Below, piece after piece: positions 33,304 to 42,503 of a stretch of 64,000 bases of DNA. A program made the position numbers and the translations under genes. Under the pieces are notes generated by a model. It saw nothing but the letters and a program-made list of their open reading frames with translations. It was not told the origin of the DNA and ran no database searches. The DNA lies in NCBI RefSeq assembly GCF_016862975.1, contig NZ_BONZ01000089.1:1-64000 (forward strand), written 5' to 3'. Position 1 is the first letter of the stretch, and every line of letters starts with the position of its first letter. This DNA is from Rugosimonospora africana. Lineage in GTDB: Bacteria; Actinomycetota; Actinomycetes; Mycobacteriales; Micromonosporaceae.

Positions 33304-34038
33304 GTGTCCGGTAACCCCTCCTCCGGCCGCGACGCCACCGCGTTGCGAGCCCTCGCGCATCCCCTGCGCTGGAAGCTGATCGACCTGATCGGCCGCGACC
33401 AGACCGCCACCGCGACGCAGTGCGCGCGGGAACTCGGCGAGAGCGTCGCGAGCTGCTCCTACCACCTGAACCTGCTGGCCAAGTACGGCTTCGTCGAGCA
33501 GGCACCGGGCGGCGCCGGGCGGGAGAAGCCGTGGCGGCTGACGAGCTTCGAGCAGGACCTGTCCGGCGAGGGCCTGGGCGCCGACGGGCGGCTCGCCGCG
33601 CGGGCCGCGGCCGAGGTGTTCCTCGACCATGAGCTGGGCCGGCTGAAGGAGCGCCTGCGCCGGCACGACGACGAGCCGCGGGAGTGGCGGGACGCGACGA
33701 CGTTCGGCGGGGTCAGCACGTTCATGACCGCCGACGAGCTGCGCGAGGTCACCCGGGCGCTCGGCGAGATCGCCCAGCGGCACGCCGGTCGCGCGACCGA
33801 CCGCGGCACGGTTCCTCCGGGCGCCCGCGAGGTCCGGGTCTTCGTCGCCACCTCGGTCACACCGCCACCGGTCACAACGCCACCAGACGCGACCCCGGCC
33901 GGCGCGCCGGGCGCCGCGCCGATCCCCGGCGCACAGCCGGGCAGCGCGCAAATCCCCGGAACACAGCAGGCGGCCACCGCGCCTGATTCCGGCGCGCGGG
34001 CGGCCACCGCGCCGGCGTCGGCGGGAGGAGCGGAGTGA
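33304..34038 (+). CDS. ArsR-type winged-helix regulator
   Basis: This 244-residue protein has an N-terminal winged helix (~10-90: LRALAHPLRWKLIDLIG, GESVASCSYHLNLLAKYGFVEQ). A helical mid-domain (~95-165) and a Pro/Ala-rich low-complexity tail (~180-244) follow. No metal-binding cysteine pair is seen, so it is probably not a metal sensor. It is coupled by a GTGA overlap to the TPR/S41 gene and then DUF427, forming a three-gene operon that it likely autoregulates through the upstream palindrome. Confidence 0.82.
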   Translation: MSGNPSSGRDATALRALAHPLRWKLIDLIGRDQTATATQCARELGESVASCSYHLNLLAKYGFVEQAPGGAGREKPWRLTSFEQDLSGEGLGADGRLAARAAAEVFLDHELGRLKERLRRHDDEPREWRDATTFGGVSTFMTADELREVTRALGEIAQRHAGRATDRGTVPPGAREVRVFVATSVTPPPVTTPPDATPAGAPGAAPIPGAQPGSAQIPGTQQAATAPDSGARAATAPASAGGAE

Positions 34039-35912
34039 ACGGCCAGCTGGCCACGGTGGCGCGGGCCGAGGAGCTGTCCCGGTCGCAGCGCTGGCCCGAG
34101 GCCGCGGACGGCTGGCAGGCGGTGGTCGGGCTCAATCCGGTCAACGGGGTGTACTGGAACCGGCTCGGACAGGCGCGGTTCGCGCTCGGCGACTACCGGA
34201 GTGCCCTGACCGCGTACGAGAAGGCGACGGCCCTGGGCGTGTGGCCGGTACGGGGACCGGAGCCGGTACCGCTGGCCGACGTCTTCCCGGGTGAGATCTG
34301 CTACCGGATCGCGTGCTGCCACGCCCGGCTCGGGAACACCGCGCCGGCCCTGGACGCGCTGGCCGGGGCCGTGCGGTACAACCTGCGCGACCTCGACCGG
34401 GCGACCACCGACGAGCATCTGGCCTCGCTGCGCGACGACCCCCGGTTCCGGGAACTCGTCGGGCCCCCCGACACCGGTGCGCGGTCACGGGTGGACGGCT
34501 GGCGTGCCGACCTGCGGACGCTGTGCCGCGAAGTCCGGCGCCGGGTGCCGTTCCGGGATGTCGTCGACGCCGGCTTCGACCGGGCCGCGGCCGACCTGGA
34601 GCGGGCCATCCCCGACCTGCCCGACATCCAGGTGACGATCGGGATGTGGCGGCTGCTGCGCCGGCTCAACGACGGCCACTCCCGGATCCTCGCCCACCCG
34701 GCGTTCCCCGACTGGGGCCGGTGCCTGCCGGTGTGGTTCTTCCTGTTCGCCGAGGGCCTGTTCGTCACCGCCGCCGACCCGCGGTACGAGCGGCTGGTCG
34801 GCGCGCAGGTGCTCGCGTTCGACGGGTGGGCCGTACCCGAGGTCGTGGCGGCCCTCGATCCCCTGCTCACCCGAGACAACGAGTACGGGCCGGCCGGCAG
34901 CGCGGCGGTCTGGCTGAGGCAGCCGGCGTACCTGCACGCCCTGGGCGCGGCGGACCGTCCCGGCGGGGTCACGCTCTCGGTCCGGTTGGCCGGCGGAGAC
35001 ACCGCGGACATCGCGGTCGAGGCCGAGGCGGCCCAGCCGCCGCGGAGCTGGCCACGCGGCGGGGCGCCACAGGTCCGGCCACTCGGCGCAGGGCCGCAGA
35101 TCCAGCCACGCGGCGAGGCGCCACAGGTCCAGCCACGCGGCGGGACGCCGCGATTCCAGCCAAGCGGCGAGGCGCCGCGGCCGGCAGCGCCGGTCCCTGC
35201 CTACCTGCGGGCCGCCGACACGCCGTACTGGTTCGAGTACCTGCCCGCGGCGAACCTGGTCTACTTCCAGTTCAACGCGATCCAGGAGCGCCCGGACGAG
35301 CCGCTGGCCGAGTTCTCCGACCGGCTGTTCGCCGCCGTCGACGACCACCACGCGGCGGCGCTCGCCATCGACCTGCGCTGGAACGGCGGGGGCAACACGT
35401 TTCTCGCCATGCCCCTGGTGGACCGGGTCATCCGGCACGACCGCGTCAACCGGCGGGGCGCGCTGTTCGTCATCATCGGCCGCGACACGTTCTCCGCCGC
35501 GCAGAACACCGCGACCCTGCTCGACCGGCACACCCACGCGCTGTTCGTGGGCGAGCCGAGCGGGTCCAGCCCGAACTTCGTCGGCGAGACGGCGCCGTTC
35601 ACCCTGCCGCACAGCGGGCTGCGGGTGAACGTCTCGGACCTGTACTGGCAGACCTCGTGGCCGCTGGACCACCGCACCGCCATCGCGCCGGACATCTACG
35701 CCCCGCCGACCTTCGCCGCGTTCCGGGACGGCCGCGATCCCGCGATGGAGGCCATCCTGGACACCCTCGCCGACGGTGCCTGCGACGGGAGTCCCGACGG
35801 CGCGGCTCGCGCCGACAGTCGCGCCGGCCGCGGCAACCCCAGCGGCGACGGGAGTCCCGACGGCGCGGGCGGCGGAATCAACCGGCCGGAGGGGGCGTTC
35901 GAGCCAGCATGA
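34035..35912 (+). CDS. TPR domain / peptidase S41-like protein
   Basis: This 625-residue protein has N-terminal tetratricopeptide-like helices (~1-150: WPEAADGWQAVVGLNPVNG, YRSALTAYEKAT, APALDALAGAV) and an S41-type domain (~380-590). The latter includes NLVYFQFNAIQ, IDLRWNGGGNT and GRDTFSAAQNTATLL, where the serine is the expected nucleophile. I see no clear catalytic lysine about 25 residues later, as in CtpA. There is no signal peptide, so it may act in the cytosol. A linker (~340-385) is made of five 27-bp repeats. It overlaps both neighbours (GTGA, ATGA). Confidence 0.75.
   Translation: MNGQLATVARAEELSRSQRWPEAADGWQAVVGLNPVNGVYWNRLGQARFALGDYRSALTAYEKATALGVWPVRGPEPVPLADVFPGEICYRIACCHARLGNTAPALDALAGAVRYNLRDLDRATTDEHLASLRDDPRFRELVGPPDTGARSRVDGWRADLRTLCREVRRRVPFRDVVDAGFDRAAADLERAIPDLPDIQVTIGMWRLLRRLNDGHSRILAHPAFPDWGRCLPVWFFLFAEGLFVTAADPRYERLVGAQVLAFDGWAVPEVVAALDPLLTRDNEYGPAGSAAVWLRQPAYLHALGAADRPGGVTLSVRLAGGDTADIAVEAEAAQPPRSWPRGGAPQVRPLGAGPQIQPRGEAPQVQPRGGTPRFQPSGEAPRPAAPVPAYLRAADTPYWFEYLPAANLVYFQFNAIQERPDEPLAEFSDRLFAAVDDHHAAALAIDLRWNGGGNTFLAMPLVDRVIRHDRVNRRGALFVIIGRDTFSAAQNTATLLDRHTHALFVGEPSGSSPNFVGETAPFTLPHSGLRVNVSDLYWQTSWPLDHRTAIAPDIYAPPTFAAFRDGRDPAMEAILDTLADGACDGSPDGAARADSRAGRGNPSGDGSPDGAGGGINRPEGAFEPA
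35052..35186 (+). repeat. Five 27-bp tandem repeats in the S41-like gene
   Basis: Units start at 35052, 35079, 35106, 35133 and 35160, each beginning CCA(C/A)(G/T)CGGCG. They encode repeats of the type QPRGEAPQV in the linker before the S41 domain. Confidence 0.85.
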
Positions 35913-36280
35913 CCGACAAGCAGATTCTCGTCCCGTCCGCCGACCATCCGATCACCGTCGAGCGGCATCCCGGCCGGATATCGGTTTCGGTGGCGGGTCA
36001 GACCATTGGCGCCACCACCGAGGCGCTGACCCTGCGCGAGGCGTCGTACCCACCGGTGCACTACGTGCCGCGCAAGGACGTGGACATGTCGGCGCTCACC
36101 CGTACCGACCACCAGACCTACTGTCCGTACAAGGGCGACTGCTCGTACTACAGCATCGAGACCGCCGACGGGACGCTGACCAACGCGGTGTGGACGTACG
36201 AGCAGCCGTACGCTTCGGTCGCGGAGATCGGCGGATACCTCGCTTTCTACCCAGACAGGGTCGACCTGGTCGAGGAGTGA
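35909..36280 (+). CDS. DUF427 domain protein
   Basis: This 123-residue protein is a single DUF427 domain: DHPITVERHPGRISVSVAG, REASYPPVHYVPRKDVDM and TYCPYKGDCSYYSI are its hallmarks. The fold is a small beta barrel of unknown activity. ATG 35909 overlaps the preceding stop (ATGA), so it is the third gene of the ArsR operon. Confidence 0.88.
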   Translation: MTDKQILVPSADHPITVERHPGRISVSVAGQTIGATTEALTLREASYPPVHYVPRKDVDMSALTRTDHQTYCPYKGDCSYYSIETADGTLTNAVWTYEQPYASVAEIGGYLAFYPDRVDLVEE

Positions 36281-36296
36281 CCACCGGGTAGGTCTT

Positions 36297-36332
36297 GTCC
36301 GTCCACATCGGACAGAGGAACAATCGGACAGA
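36297..36332 (+). promoter_or_regulatory. Inverted and direct repeats upstream of the acyltransferase gene
   Basis: GTCCG-N7-CGGAC spans 36297-36313, and ATCGGACAGA occurs twice (36307-36316, 36323-36332). A -10-like TAAGTT (36388-36393) then precedes GTG 36402 by 8 bases. A regulator-binding site is plausible. Confidence 0.35.
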
Positions 36333-36401
36333 AATCGGAGTCGAGCGCGGCGACCGCGTCCGACTCGCGGGCCCCGGGGTCCCCGGGTAAGTTCAGCACC
36401 C

Positions 36402-38552
36402 GTGACCGCCCAGGAACCCCGGCCCGCCGCCGAGCCCGCGGGCTTCCGGGCCGACATCGAGGGCCTGCGCGCCGTCGCGGTGCTGCTCGTGGTCCTGTAC
36501 CACCTCACCGGCCACCCGCCGGCCGGATTCGTCGGCGTCGACGTCTTCTTCGTGGTGTCCGGTTTCCTGATCACCGGACTGCTGGTCCAGGAGACCGAGA
36601 CTCGGGGCAGGCTGTCGTTCCGGGGCTTCTACGCGCGGCGGGTGCGCCGCATCCTGCCGGCGGCGCTGACCGTGCTGGCCGCCGCCGCCCTCACGGCGCA
36701 CCTGGTGTTCCGGGGCGCCCGGGTGGCGCAGGCGGTCAGCGACATCTGGTGGTCGCTGGGTTTCGCGGCCAACATCCACTTCGCGCGCATCGGTGACGAC
36801 TACTTCCAGGCCGACCGCGCGCCGTCGCTCGTGCGGCACTTCTGGTCGCTGGCCGTCGAGGAGCAGTTCTATCTCGTCTGGCCGGTCGTCATCGTGGTGG
36901 TGCTGTCGCTGCTCGGCCGGCGGCTGGCTGCGCGGCGGGCGCCGGCGCTGCTGCTGGCCGTCGTGGTGGTCGCGGGCGCCGCGTCGTTCGCGTATTCGGT
37001 GGTGCGGAGCCGGGAGACCTCGGCGGTGGCGTACTACTCCTCGCCGGGGCGGGCCTGGGAACTGGGTGCCGGTGCCGCGCTGGCAATCGCGCCGCGAGCG
37101 CTGCGCGGGCTGGCCGCCCGGCTGGGCCGGGCCCGCGGGCCGGTCTGGCTGCTCGGCCTCGTCGGGGTGGCGGCCAGCGGATTCGTCGTACCGCAGAGTC
37201 CCGGGTTCCCGGCGCCGTGGGGGGCGCTGCCGGTCGGGTCGGCCGCCGTACTCCTGGCCGCCGGGATGCCCGGTCGCCTCGGCGCCTGGGGCGCGGTGCT
37301 GACCAACCCGGTCAGCCGGTACCTGGGGCGGGTGTCGTACTCGCTGTACCTGTGGCACTGGCCGGTCATCGTGGTCACCGCCGCCCTCGTCCCGCACGCG
37401 CCGGGATACCGGTACCCGATCGCCGTGCTGGCCATGCTCGGGCTGTCGGTCGCCTCGTACCACTTCGTCGAGGCCCCCTGCCGGCGGCTCGGCACCCGAC
37501 GGCTCGGCACCCGGCATCCGGACACGGTGCCGCCCGACGCGGTGCGACCCGGCGCGATGCCGCCCGAACGGGTGCTGCCGCGCCAACTGCGCCGGCCGGC
37601 CGTCGCCGCCGCGGCCTGCCTGGCCGCCGTCGCCGTGCTGGCCATCCTGGTGCCACAGCGCACCGCACCGCGGCTCCCCTCGGCGCGCGACACCGGGCTG
37701 CTGCCGCTCCCGACCCAGGACGTCGCCCCGGCGCCCACCATCCTCGCGGCGGCGATCGACGCGTCGCTGTCGGCGGGCGGCTTCCCCGCGCTGAGCCCGC
37801 CGCTGGAGCAGCAGGGCACCGCCCGCTCGCACTGGGGCGACTGCTCGGTGCCGACGCCGGACGAGCCGGGGCGGTGCACCTTCGGCACCGGAGACCGGCT
37901 CGCCGTCGTCATCGGCGACTCCATGGCGATGAGCTGGCTGCCCGGCGTCCAGGCCGCGCTGGGCCACGACTGGCGGGTCGTCGGGCTGACGCTGGAGAGC
38001 TGCCCGGCGGCCGACGTCCCGGTCGACGACACCAACGGCCGGTACGACAGCGACTGCGACACCCACCACTCCTGGGTCCTCTCGCAGGCCGTCGCGCTCG
38101 ATCCCGCGCTCGTCGTCCTGTCCAGCACCGAGGACACGCTGGGACGGCTGGCCAGCAAGGCGACCGGCGCGCGGGCGGCCACCGAGTACGAGTCGGCGCT
38201 GCGGCGCACCGTCACCACGCTCGGTGCCGGTGGCACCCGCCGGATCGTCACGCTGGCGCCGCCACCCAAGGCCGGATCGCTGACGGACTGCGACACGGCC
38301 GGCGGCATTCCGGCCGACTGCGTGCGGCCCATCAGCAACCAGTGGATTTCCCAGTCCACCGCCGAACAGGCGGTCGCCCGGTCCACCGGTACCGCCTATG
38401 TGGACACCCGGCTGTGGTTCTGCGACAGTGCCGGCTTCTGCCCGTCGTTCGTGGGCGCCACAGCGGTCCGTTGGGACACCGAGCACCTCACCGACGTCTA
38501 CGCGCGCTCCCTGGCCCTACCCCTGCGGCAGGTTCTGCTCGACACAAGGTGA
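36402..38552 (+). CDS. Acyltransferase family 3 (OafA-like) with C-terminal SGNH domain
   Basis: This 716-residue membrane protein starts with the acyltransferase-3 signature (FRADIEGLRAVAVLLVVLYH, GVDVFFVVSGFLITGLL, RRVRRILPAAL, HFWSLAVEEQFYLVWPV) and ~10 membrane helices to residue ~360. An SGNH hydrolase-like extracytoplasmic domain (~480-716) contains VVIGDSMAMSW with the nucleophile serine. Such proteins O-acylate cell-surface polysaccharides or peptidoglycan. The linker has repeats (LGTRRLGTRHP). GTG 36402 lies 8 bases after a -10-like site, suggesting a leaderless mRNA. Confidence 0.88.
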   Translation: MTAQEPRPAAEPAGFRADIEGLRAVAVLLVVLYHLTGHPPAGFVGVDVFFVVSGFLITGLLVQETETRGRLSFRGFYARRVRRILPAALTVLAAAALTAHLVFRGARVAQAVSDIWWSLGFAANIHFARIGDDYFQADRAPSLVRHFWSLAVEEQFYLVWPVVIVVVLSLLGRRLAARRAPALLLAVVVVAGAASFAYSVVRSRETSAVAYYSSPGRAWELGAGAALAIAPRALRGLAARLGRARGPVWLLGLVGVAASGFVVPQSPGFPAPWGALPVGSAAVLLAAGMPGRLGAWGAVLTNPVSRYLGRVSYSLYLWHWPVIVVTAALVPHAPGYRYPIAVLAMLGLSVASYHFVEAPCRRLGTRRLGTRHPDTVPPDAVRPGAMPPERVLPRQLRRPAVAAAACLAAVAVLAILVPQRTAPRLPSARDTGLLPLPTQDVAPAPTILAAAIDASLSAGGFPALSPPLEQQGTARSHWGDCSVPTPDEPGRCTFGTGDRLAVVIGDSMAMSWLPGVQAALGHDWRVVGLTLESCPAADVPVDDTNGRYDSDCDTHHSWVLSQAVALDPALVVLSSTEDTLGRLASKATGARAATEYESALRRTVTTLGAGGTRRIVTLAPPPKAGSLTDCDTAGGIPADCVRPISNQWISQSTAEQAVARSTGTAYVDTRLWFCDSAGFCPSFVGATAVRWDTEHLTDVYARSLALPLRQVLLDTR

Positions 38553-38616
38553 ACCCGACAGCCGCTTGCGCAGATGCGCGAATGACGGCCAATCGCTTGT
38601 ACCGTACCGGAAACTT

Positions 38617-38669
38617 CGACCCAGTCTGGCTCGGCGCGTCTGACGCCGCGCGACGACCCAGACCAGTCG
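38617..38669 (+). repeat. Palindromic element A, copy 4 (intergenic)
   Basis: This 53-bp copy lies between the acyltransferase stop and the secreted peptidase, with one extra base in the left arm relative to copy 3. Confidence 0.85.
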
Positions 38670-38784
38670 CGCCCCTGGGCCGGACGGCAGGCATCGATTA
38701 GTATCGCTGCATTCCGCAGCGGTCAGCGGTCTGTCCGAAAACGGAACAACCGCGACTTCTTCCTTTCACAGTTGGGGGCCACGC

Positions 38785-40890
38785 ATGTCCCGAACATCCG
38801 TCCGCTCGCTTGCCACCGGCGCCACCATCGCGCTGCTGGCCGGCGTGCTCAGCGTCACCGCGCTGAGCACGCCCGCCCAAGCCGCGGCCTGCACACCCGC
38901 ACAACTGATCGGCAACGCCGGCTTCGAGTCCGGCTCGACACCGTGGACCGCGACGTCCGGTGTGATCGGCGCGTCCAGCGGCCAGAGCGCGCACGGCGGC
39001 ACCCGGTTCGCCTGGCTCGACGGGTACGGCTCGACACACACCGACACGCTGGCGCAGACCGTCACGCTGCCCGCCGACTGCACCACCGCGACCCTGACGT
39101 ACTGGCTGCACATCGACACCGCCGAGACGACCACCACCACCGCGTACGACACGCTCACCGTGCAGGTCGGCACGACGACGGTGGCGTCCTACTCCAACCT
39201 CAACAAGGCCACCGGGTACCAGCAGCGGACCGTGGACGTGTCCGGCTTCGCCGGCCAGACGGTGACGCTGAAGTACACCGGCACCGAGGATTCAGGGGCA
39301 CAGACCAGCTTCGTCCTCGACGACGTGGCGCTGAACGTCTCCGGCGGCGGCACGACCGGCCAGAACCCGGTGGTGACCAATCCCGGAGCGCAGTCGTCCA
39401 CCGTGGGTACCGCGGTGAACCTGCACATCGCGGCGACGGACCCGCAGGGCGACGCGCTGACCTACTCCGCCACCGGGCTGCCGGCGGGCCTGTCCATCAA
39501 CGCCTCCACCGGAGTGGTCAGCGGGACACCGACCACGGCGTCGACCGGCAGTGTCACGGTCACCGCGACCGACACCGGGTCGAACACCGGATCCGCGACG
39601 TTCACCTGGACGGTGAGCCCGGCCGGCGCGGACGCCACCCGTACGCCGGGCAGGGCGTCGTACACGCTGAACCTGACCAGCAACGCCTCCGGCGGCACCT
39701 GGACCGGGCAGGAGACCATCGGCTTCACCAACCTGTCGCCGAGCCCGCTGCCCGAGGTGTACCTGCGACTGTGGGACAACTACCACGGCACCTGCCCGTC
39801 CAACCAACCGATCCAGATCAGCGGCGTGACCGGTGGCACCCTGGGCTCGCTCGAGGTCAACTGCACGGCGGTGAAGATCACCCTGCCGTCACCGCTGGCG
39901 CAGAACCAGTCCGGCACGGTCCGGTTCACCGTGTCCATCGCGGTACCGGCCGGCAGCGACCGGTTCGGCAGCGACGGTGCGTACAACTTCATCGGCAACG
40001 CGATCCCGGTCCTCGCGGTGCGCGACGGCGCCGGCTGGCACCTGAGCCCGTACACCAACAACGGCGAGTCCTTCTACCAGTTGGCCAGCGACTACACCGT
40101 GACGCTGGACCACCCGACCTCGGTGCTGACGCCGACCACCGGCCGGGCGACCGAGACACCCGGAGCGTCCGGGCGCACCATCACCACCGCGACCGCCACC
40201 AGCGTGCGCGAGTTCGCCTGGTGCGCCGGCCCGTTCGTGAAGACGACCACGACGACCTCCTCCGGCGTGGTGTTCAACACCTGGCGCACGTCCAGCATCA
40301 GCGCGACGACCGCGGCGAGCATGCAGTCCACCGGCGCCAGCGCGATGGTCGGGCACGCGAGCCGGTTCGGCGCGTACCCGTACGGCGAGATCGACCTGAT
40401 CCTGCACAACAACTTCTGGTTCGGCGGCATGGAGTACCCGGGCCTGGTGCTGTCCCAGCCGTCGGCCACACCGGTCATCCACGAGTTGGGGCACCAGTGG
40501 TTCTACGGGATCGTCGGCGACGACGAGTACACCACCCCGTGGCTGGACGAGGGGTTCACCGACTACGCCACCGACCTCCAGCAGGGCATCACCGGCACCA
40601 ACTGCTGGGCCAACGTCAGGTTCTCCACCGGCGAGAACATCACCAACTCGATGGCGTACTGGGACGCGCACTCGTCGCGGTACTCCACCGTCGTCTACAC
40701 GTACGGCAAGTGCGCCCTGCACGACCTGCGGCGGCTGATCGGTGACTCCACGATGTCGTCGCTGCTGTCCAGCTACGCGGCCAGCCACTGGTACGGCATC
40801 TCCACCGTGGCCGACTTCAAGGCGGCGGCCCAGGCCGCCACGTCGGTCGACCTGACCTCGTTCTGGTCGACGCACCACATCGTCGGCTAG
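38785..40890 (+). CDS. Secreted M1-like zinc metallopeptidase with beta-sandwich N-terminus
   Basis: This 701-residue protein starts with a Sec signal peptide (cleavage after TPAQA-A, ~residue 32). A carbohydrate-binding-like jelly roll (~35-190: NAGFESGSTPW ... FVLDDVALNV) and a putative Ig-like domain (~195-285: GTAVNLHIAATDPQGDALTYSATG) follow. The gluzincin domain has the FGGMEYPG exopeptidase-like motif, HELGHQW (~566) and the third ligand glutamate in LDEGFTDYA (~588). It is probably an extracellular aminopeptidase. ATG 38785 follows GTTGGGGG. Confidence 0.88.
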   Translation: MSRTSVRSLATGATIALLAGVLSVTALSTPAQAAACTPAQLIGNAGFESGSTPWTATSGVIGASSGQSAHGGTRFAWLDGYGSTHTDTLAQTVTLPADCTTATLTYWLHIDTAETTTTTAYDTLTVQVGTTTVASYSNLNKATGYQQRTVDVSGFAGQTVTLKYTGTEDSGAQTSFVLDDVALNVSGGGTTGQNPVVTNPGAQSSTVGTAVNLHIAATDPQGDALTYSATGLPAGLSINASTGVVSGTPTTASTGSVTVTATDTGSNTGSATFTWTVSPAGADATRTPGRASYTLNLTSNASGGTWTGQETIGFTNLSPSPLPEVYLRLWDNYHGTCPSNQPIQISGVTGGTLGSLEVNCTAVKITLPSPLAQNQSGTVRFTVSIAVPAGSDRFGSDGAYNFIGNAIPVLAVRDGAGWHLSPYTNNGESFYQLASDYTVTLDHPTSVLTPTTGRATETPGASGRTITTATATSVREFAWCAGPFVKTTTTTSSGVVFNTWRTSSISATTAASMQSTGASAMVGHASRFGAYPYGEIDLILHNNFWFGGMEYPGLVLSQPSATPVIHELGHQWFYGIVGDDEYTTPWLDEGFTDYATDLQQGITGTNCWANVRFSTGENITNSMAYWDAHSSRYSTVVYTYGKCALHDLRRLIGDSTMSSLLSSYAASHWYGISTVADFKAAAQAATSVDLTSFWSTHHIVG

Positions 40891-40928
40891 CCGAGTCCGA
40901 GCCGCCCGCCGCCCGGCAGGGTGCGGGC

Positions 40929-40970
40929 GGCTCGGCGCGTCTGGCGCCGCGCCACGACCCGGACCGGTCG
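40929..40970 (+). repeat. Palindromic element A, copy 5 (left arm lost)
   Basis: The core and right arm (GGCTCGGCGCGTCTGGCGCC ... GGACCGGTCG) are conserved, and the left arm is missing. It is intergenic, between the peptidase and the TetR operators. Confidence 0.75.
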
Positions 40971-41003
40971 CCGGGCCCCGCCCTACCGCCGGCCGAGGCG
41001 GCG

Positions 41004-41040
41004 TAGACAGTGTCTACTGGCTCGTGGTAGACAGTGTCTA
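41004..41040 (+). promoter_or_regulatory. Two identical TetR operators overlapping the start codon
   Basis: The perfect palindrome TAGACAGTGTCTA occurs at 41004-41016 and 41028-41040, 24 bp centre to centre. The last A of the second copy is the A of ATG 41040. Binding would block a leaderless transcript. Confidence 0.75.
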
Positions 41041-41678
41041 TGCCTGATGAGGACGCGGATCTGCGCTCCCGCCTGGTCGCGGTCGGGGTCCACCTGGTGG
41101 CCACCGAGGGGATGCCGGCCCTGACGCTGCGGGAGATCGCTCGCCGGGCCGGTGTGTCGCACGGCGCACCGCGCCGGTACTTCCCGACCCACCTCGCCCT
41201 GCTGTCGGCCATCGCCCGCGAGGGCTTCGCCGACCTGGCCGACCGTGTCGCCGACACGCTGCGCACCGGCGGCACGCACCCCCGCGATCGACTCATGGCG
41301 CTGGGCCGCGCCTACCTCGCCTTCGCGTCGTCCCGGCGCGGCATGTTCGAGCTGATGTTCCGGCACGACCTGCTGGAGAGCAACAGCCTCGGGCTGCGGG
41401 AGACGAGCCTGCCGCTGTTCACCGTCCTGGTCGACCTGGTCGCCGCGGCACGGCCGCCGTCGGAGGTCCCGCCGCCGGTCGTCGCCGGGGCGCTCTGGGC
41501 CAACCTGCACGGCATCGCCCTGCTGTGGGGATGGGGCAGCCTCCCACTCGCGACCGGGGCCGGCGAGGTCGACGCGCTGCTGCGCGCCGCGCTGGACGCG
41601 CACCTCGGGACGGATCCCCGTCCCGGAACGGATCCGCGCCCCGGAACGGATCCGCGGGTGACGGCGGTGGCGCGGTGA
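41040..41678 (+). CDS. TetR/AcrR family regulator (module 1)
   Basis: This 212-residue protein has an N-terminal helix-turn-helix (~15-60: TLREIARRAGVSHGAPRRYFPTHLALL) and a helical ligand domain. The tail has three GTDPRP repeats (18-bp units, 41607-41657). ATG 41040 lies within the second operator, so the mRNA is probably leaderless; GTG 41034 is the alternative. Its stop overlaps the GTG of an alpha/beta hydrolase (GTGA), which is the likely co-regulated target. Confidence 0.88.
   Translation: MPDEDADLRSRLVAVGVHLVATEGMPALTLREIARRAGVSHGAPRRYFPTHLALLSAIAREGFADLADRVADTLRTGGTHPRDRLMALGRAYLAFASSRRGMFELMFRHDLLESNSLGLRETSLPLFTVLVDLVAAARPPSEVPPPVVAGALWANLHGIALLWGWGSLPLATGAGEVDALLRAALDAHLGTDPRPGTDPRPGTDPRVTAVAR
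41607..41657 (+). repeat. 18-bp tandem repeats at the end of the TetR gene
   Basis: Units at 41607, 41625 and 41643 share GG(G/A)ACGGATCC and encode GTDPRP. Confidence 0.8.
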
Positions 41679-42397
41679 CCGGCGTCGAGGTCAGCGAGCG
41701 CACCGTCGAGGTCGCCGGGGTGACCATCCGGTACCGGGCGGCCGGCGCATCCGGCGCCCAGCCGGTCGTTCTCCTGCACGGCGGGGCCAGCCGGGCGGCG
41801 ACCTGGGACCGGCTGGCCGCCGCACTGGTGGCCCGCGGCCGCCGGATCGTCGCGGCCGACCTGCGCGGGCACGGGGGCAGTTCGCGCACGGCGGACTATC
41901 CGCTGCGCGGGTACCGCGACGACATCCTCGGACTGCTCGACGCGCTGGCGATCGAGCGGGCGGCACTGGTCGGCCACTCGCTCGGCGGGCACGTGGCATC
42001 GCTGCTCGCGCAGGACCAGCCGGACCGGTTCACCCGGCTGGTCCTGGAGGAGCCGCCGGTGCCCTCGCGCGAGCTGTCGGACCGGCACGGCCTGTCCTCG
42101 GCCAGGTTCCTGCTGCCCGCCCTGGGCAGTTTCGGCACCCGGCGGGGCTACGACCGCCGGGCGGTGGTCTCCGCGGTGCGGCAGTTGCGGGTACCCGACC
42201 CGAGCTGGTGGGACCGGCTGCCGGCGGTCAGCGCGCCGGCCCTGCTCGTCTCGGGCGGCCCGCGCAGCCACGTACCGCCGCAGCGGCTCGCCGAGGTGCG
42301 CGACGGGCGGCTGGTCACCATCCCGGTCGGGCACCGGGTGCACAGCCGCGCCCCGGAGCGGTTCCGGGACGCCGTCGTCCCGTTCCTGACCGGCTGA
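41675..42397 (+). CDS. Alpha/beta hydrolase (module 1)
   Basis: This 240-residue protein has VVLLHGGASRAATWD (oxyanion loop), VAADLRGHGGSSR, the nucleophile elbow LVGHSLGGHVAS, and VGHRVHSRAPERF near the end with the expected catalytic histidine. It starts at GTG 41675, overlapping the TetR stop. It is probably an esterase or lipid/aromatic-compound hydrolase induced with the TetR gene. The substrate is unknown. Confidence 0.85.
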   Translation: MTGVEVSERTVEVAGVTIRYRAAGASGAQPVVLLHGGASRAATWDRLAAALVARGRRIVAADLRGHGGSSRTADYPLRGYRDDILGLLDALAIERAALVGHSLGGHVASLLAQDQPDRFTRLVLEEPPVPSRELSDRHGLSSARFLLPALGSFGTRRGYDRRAVVSAVRQLRVPDPSWWDRLPAVSAPALLVSGGPRSHVPPQRLAEVRDGRLVTIPVGHRVHSRAPERFRDAVVPFLTG

Positions 42398-42503
42398 CTG
42401 TGCCGTCCGCGACGACGGTGGCGTGCGGTCGCGGTGGCGTGCGGTCACGGTGCCGGCCGGAATTCCGGTTGCCGGCCGGCTCCGGGCTGCCGACCATGGG
42501 GGA

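Noticed and set aside
36393-38486. A 697-codon minus-strand frame opposite the acyltransferase
   Set aside because: Its composition is Gly/Arg/Pro-rich without any domain, and the plus strand encodes an intact, recognisable acyltransferase.
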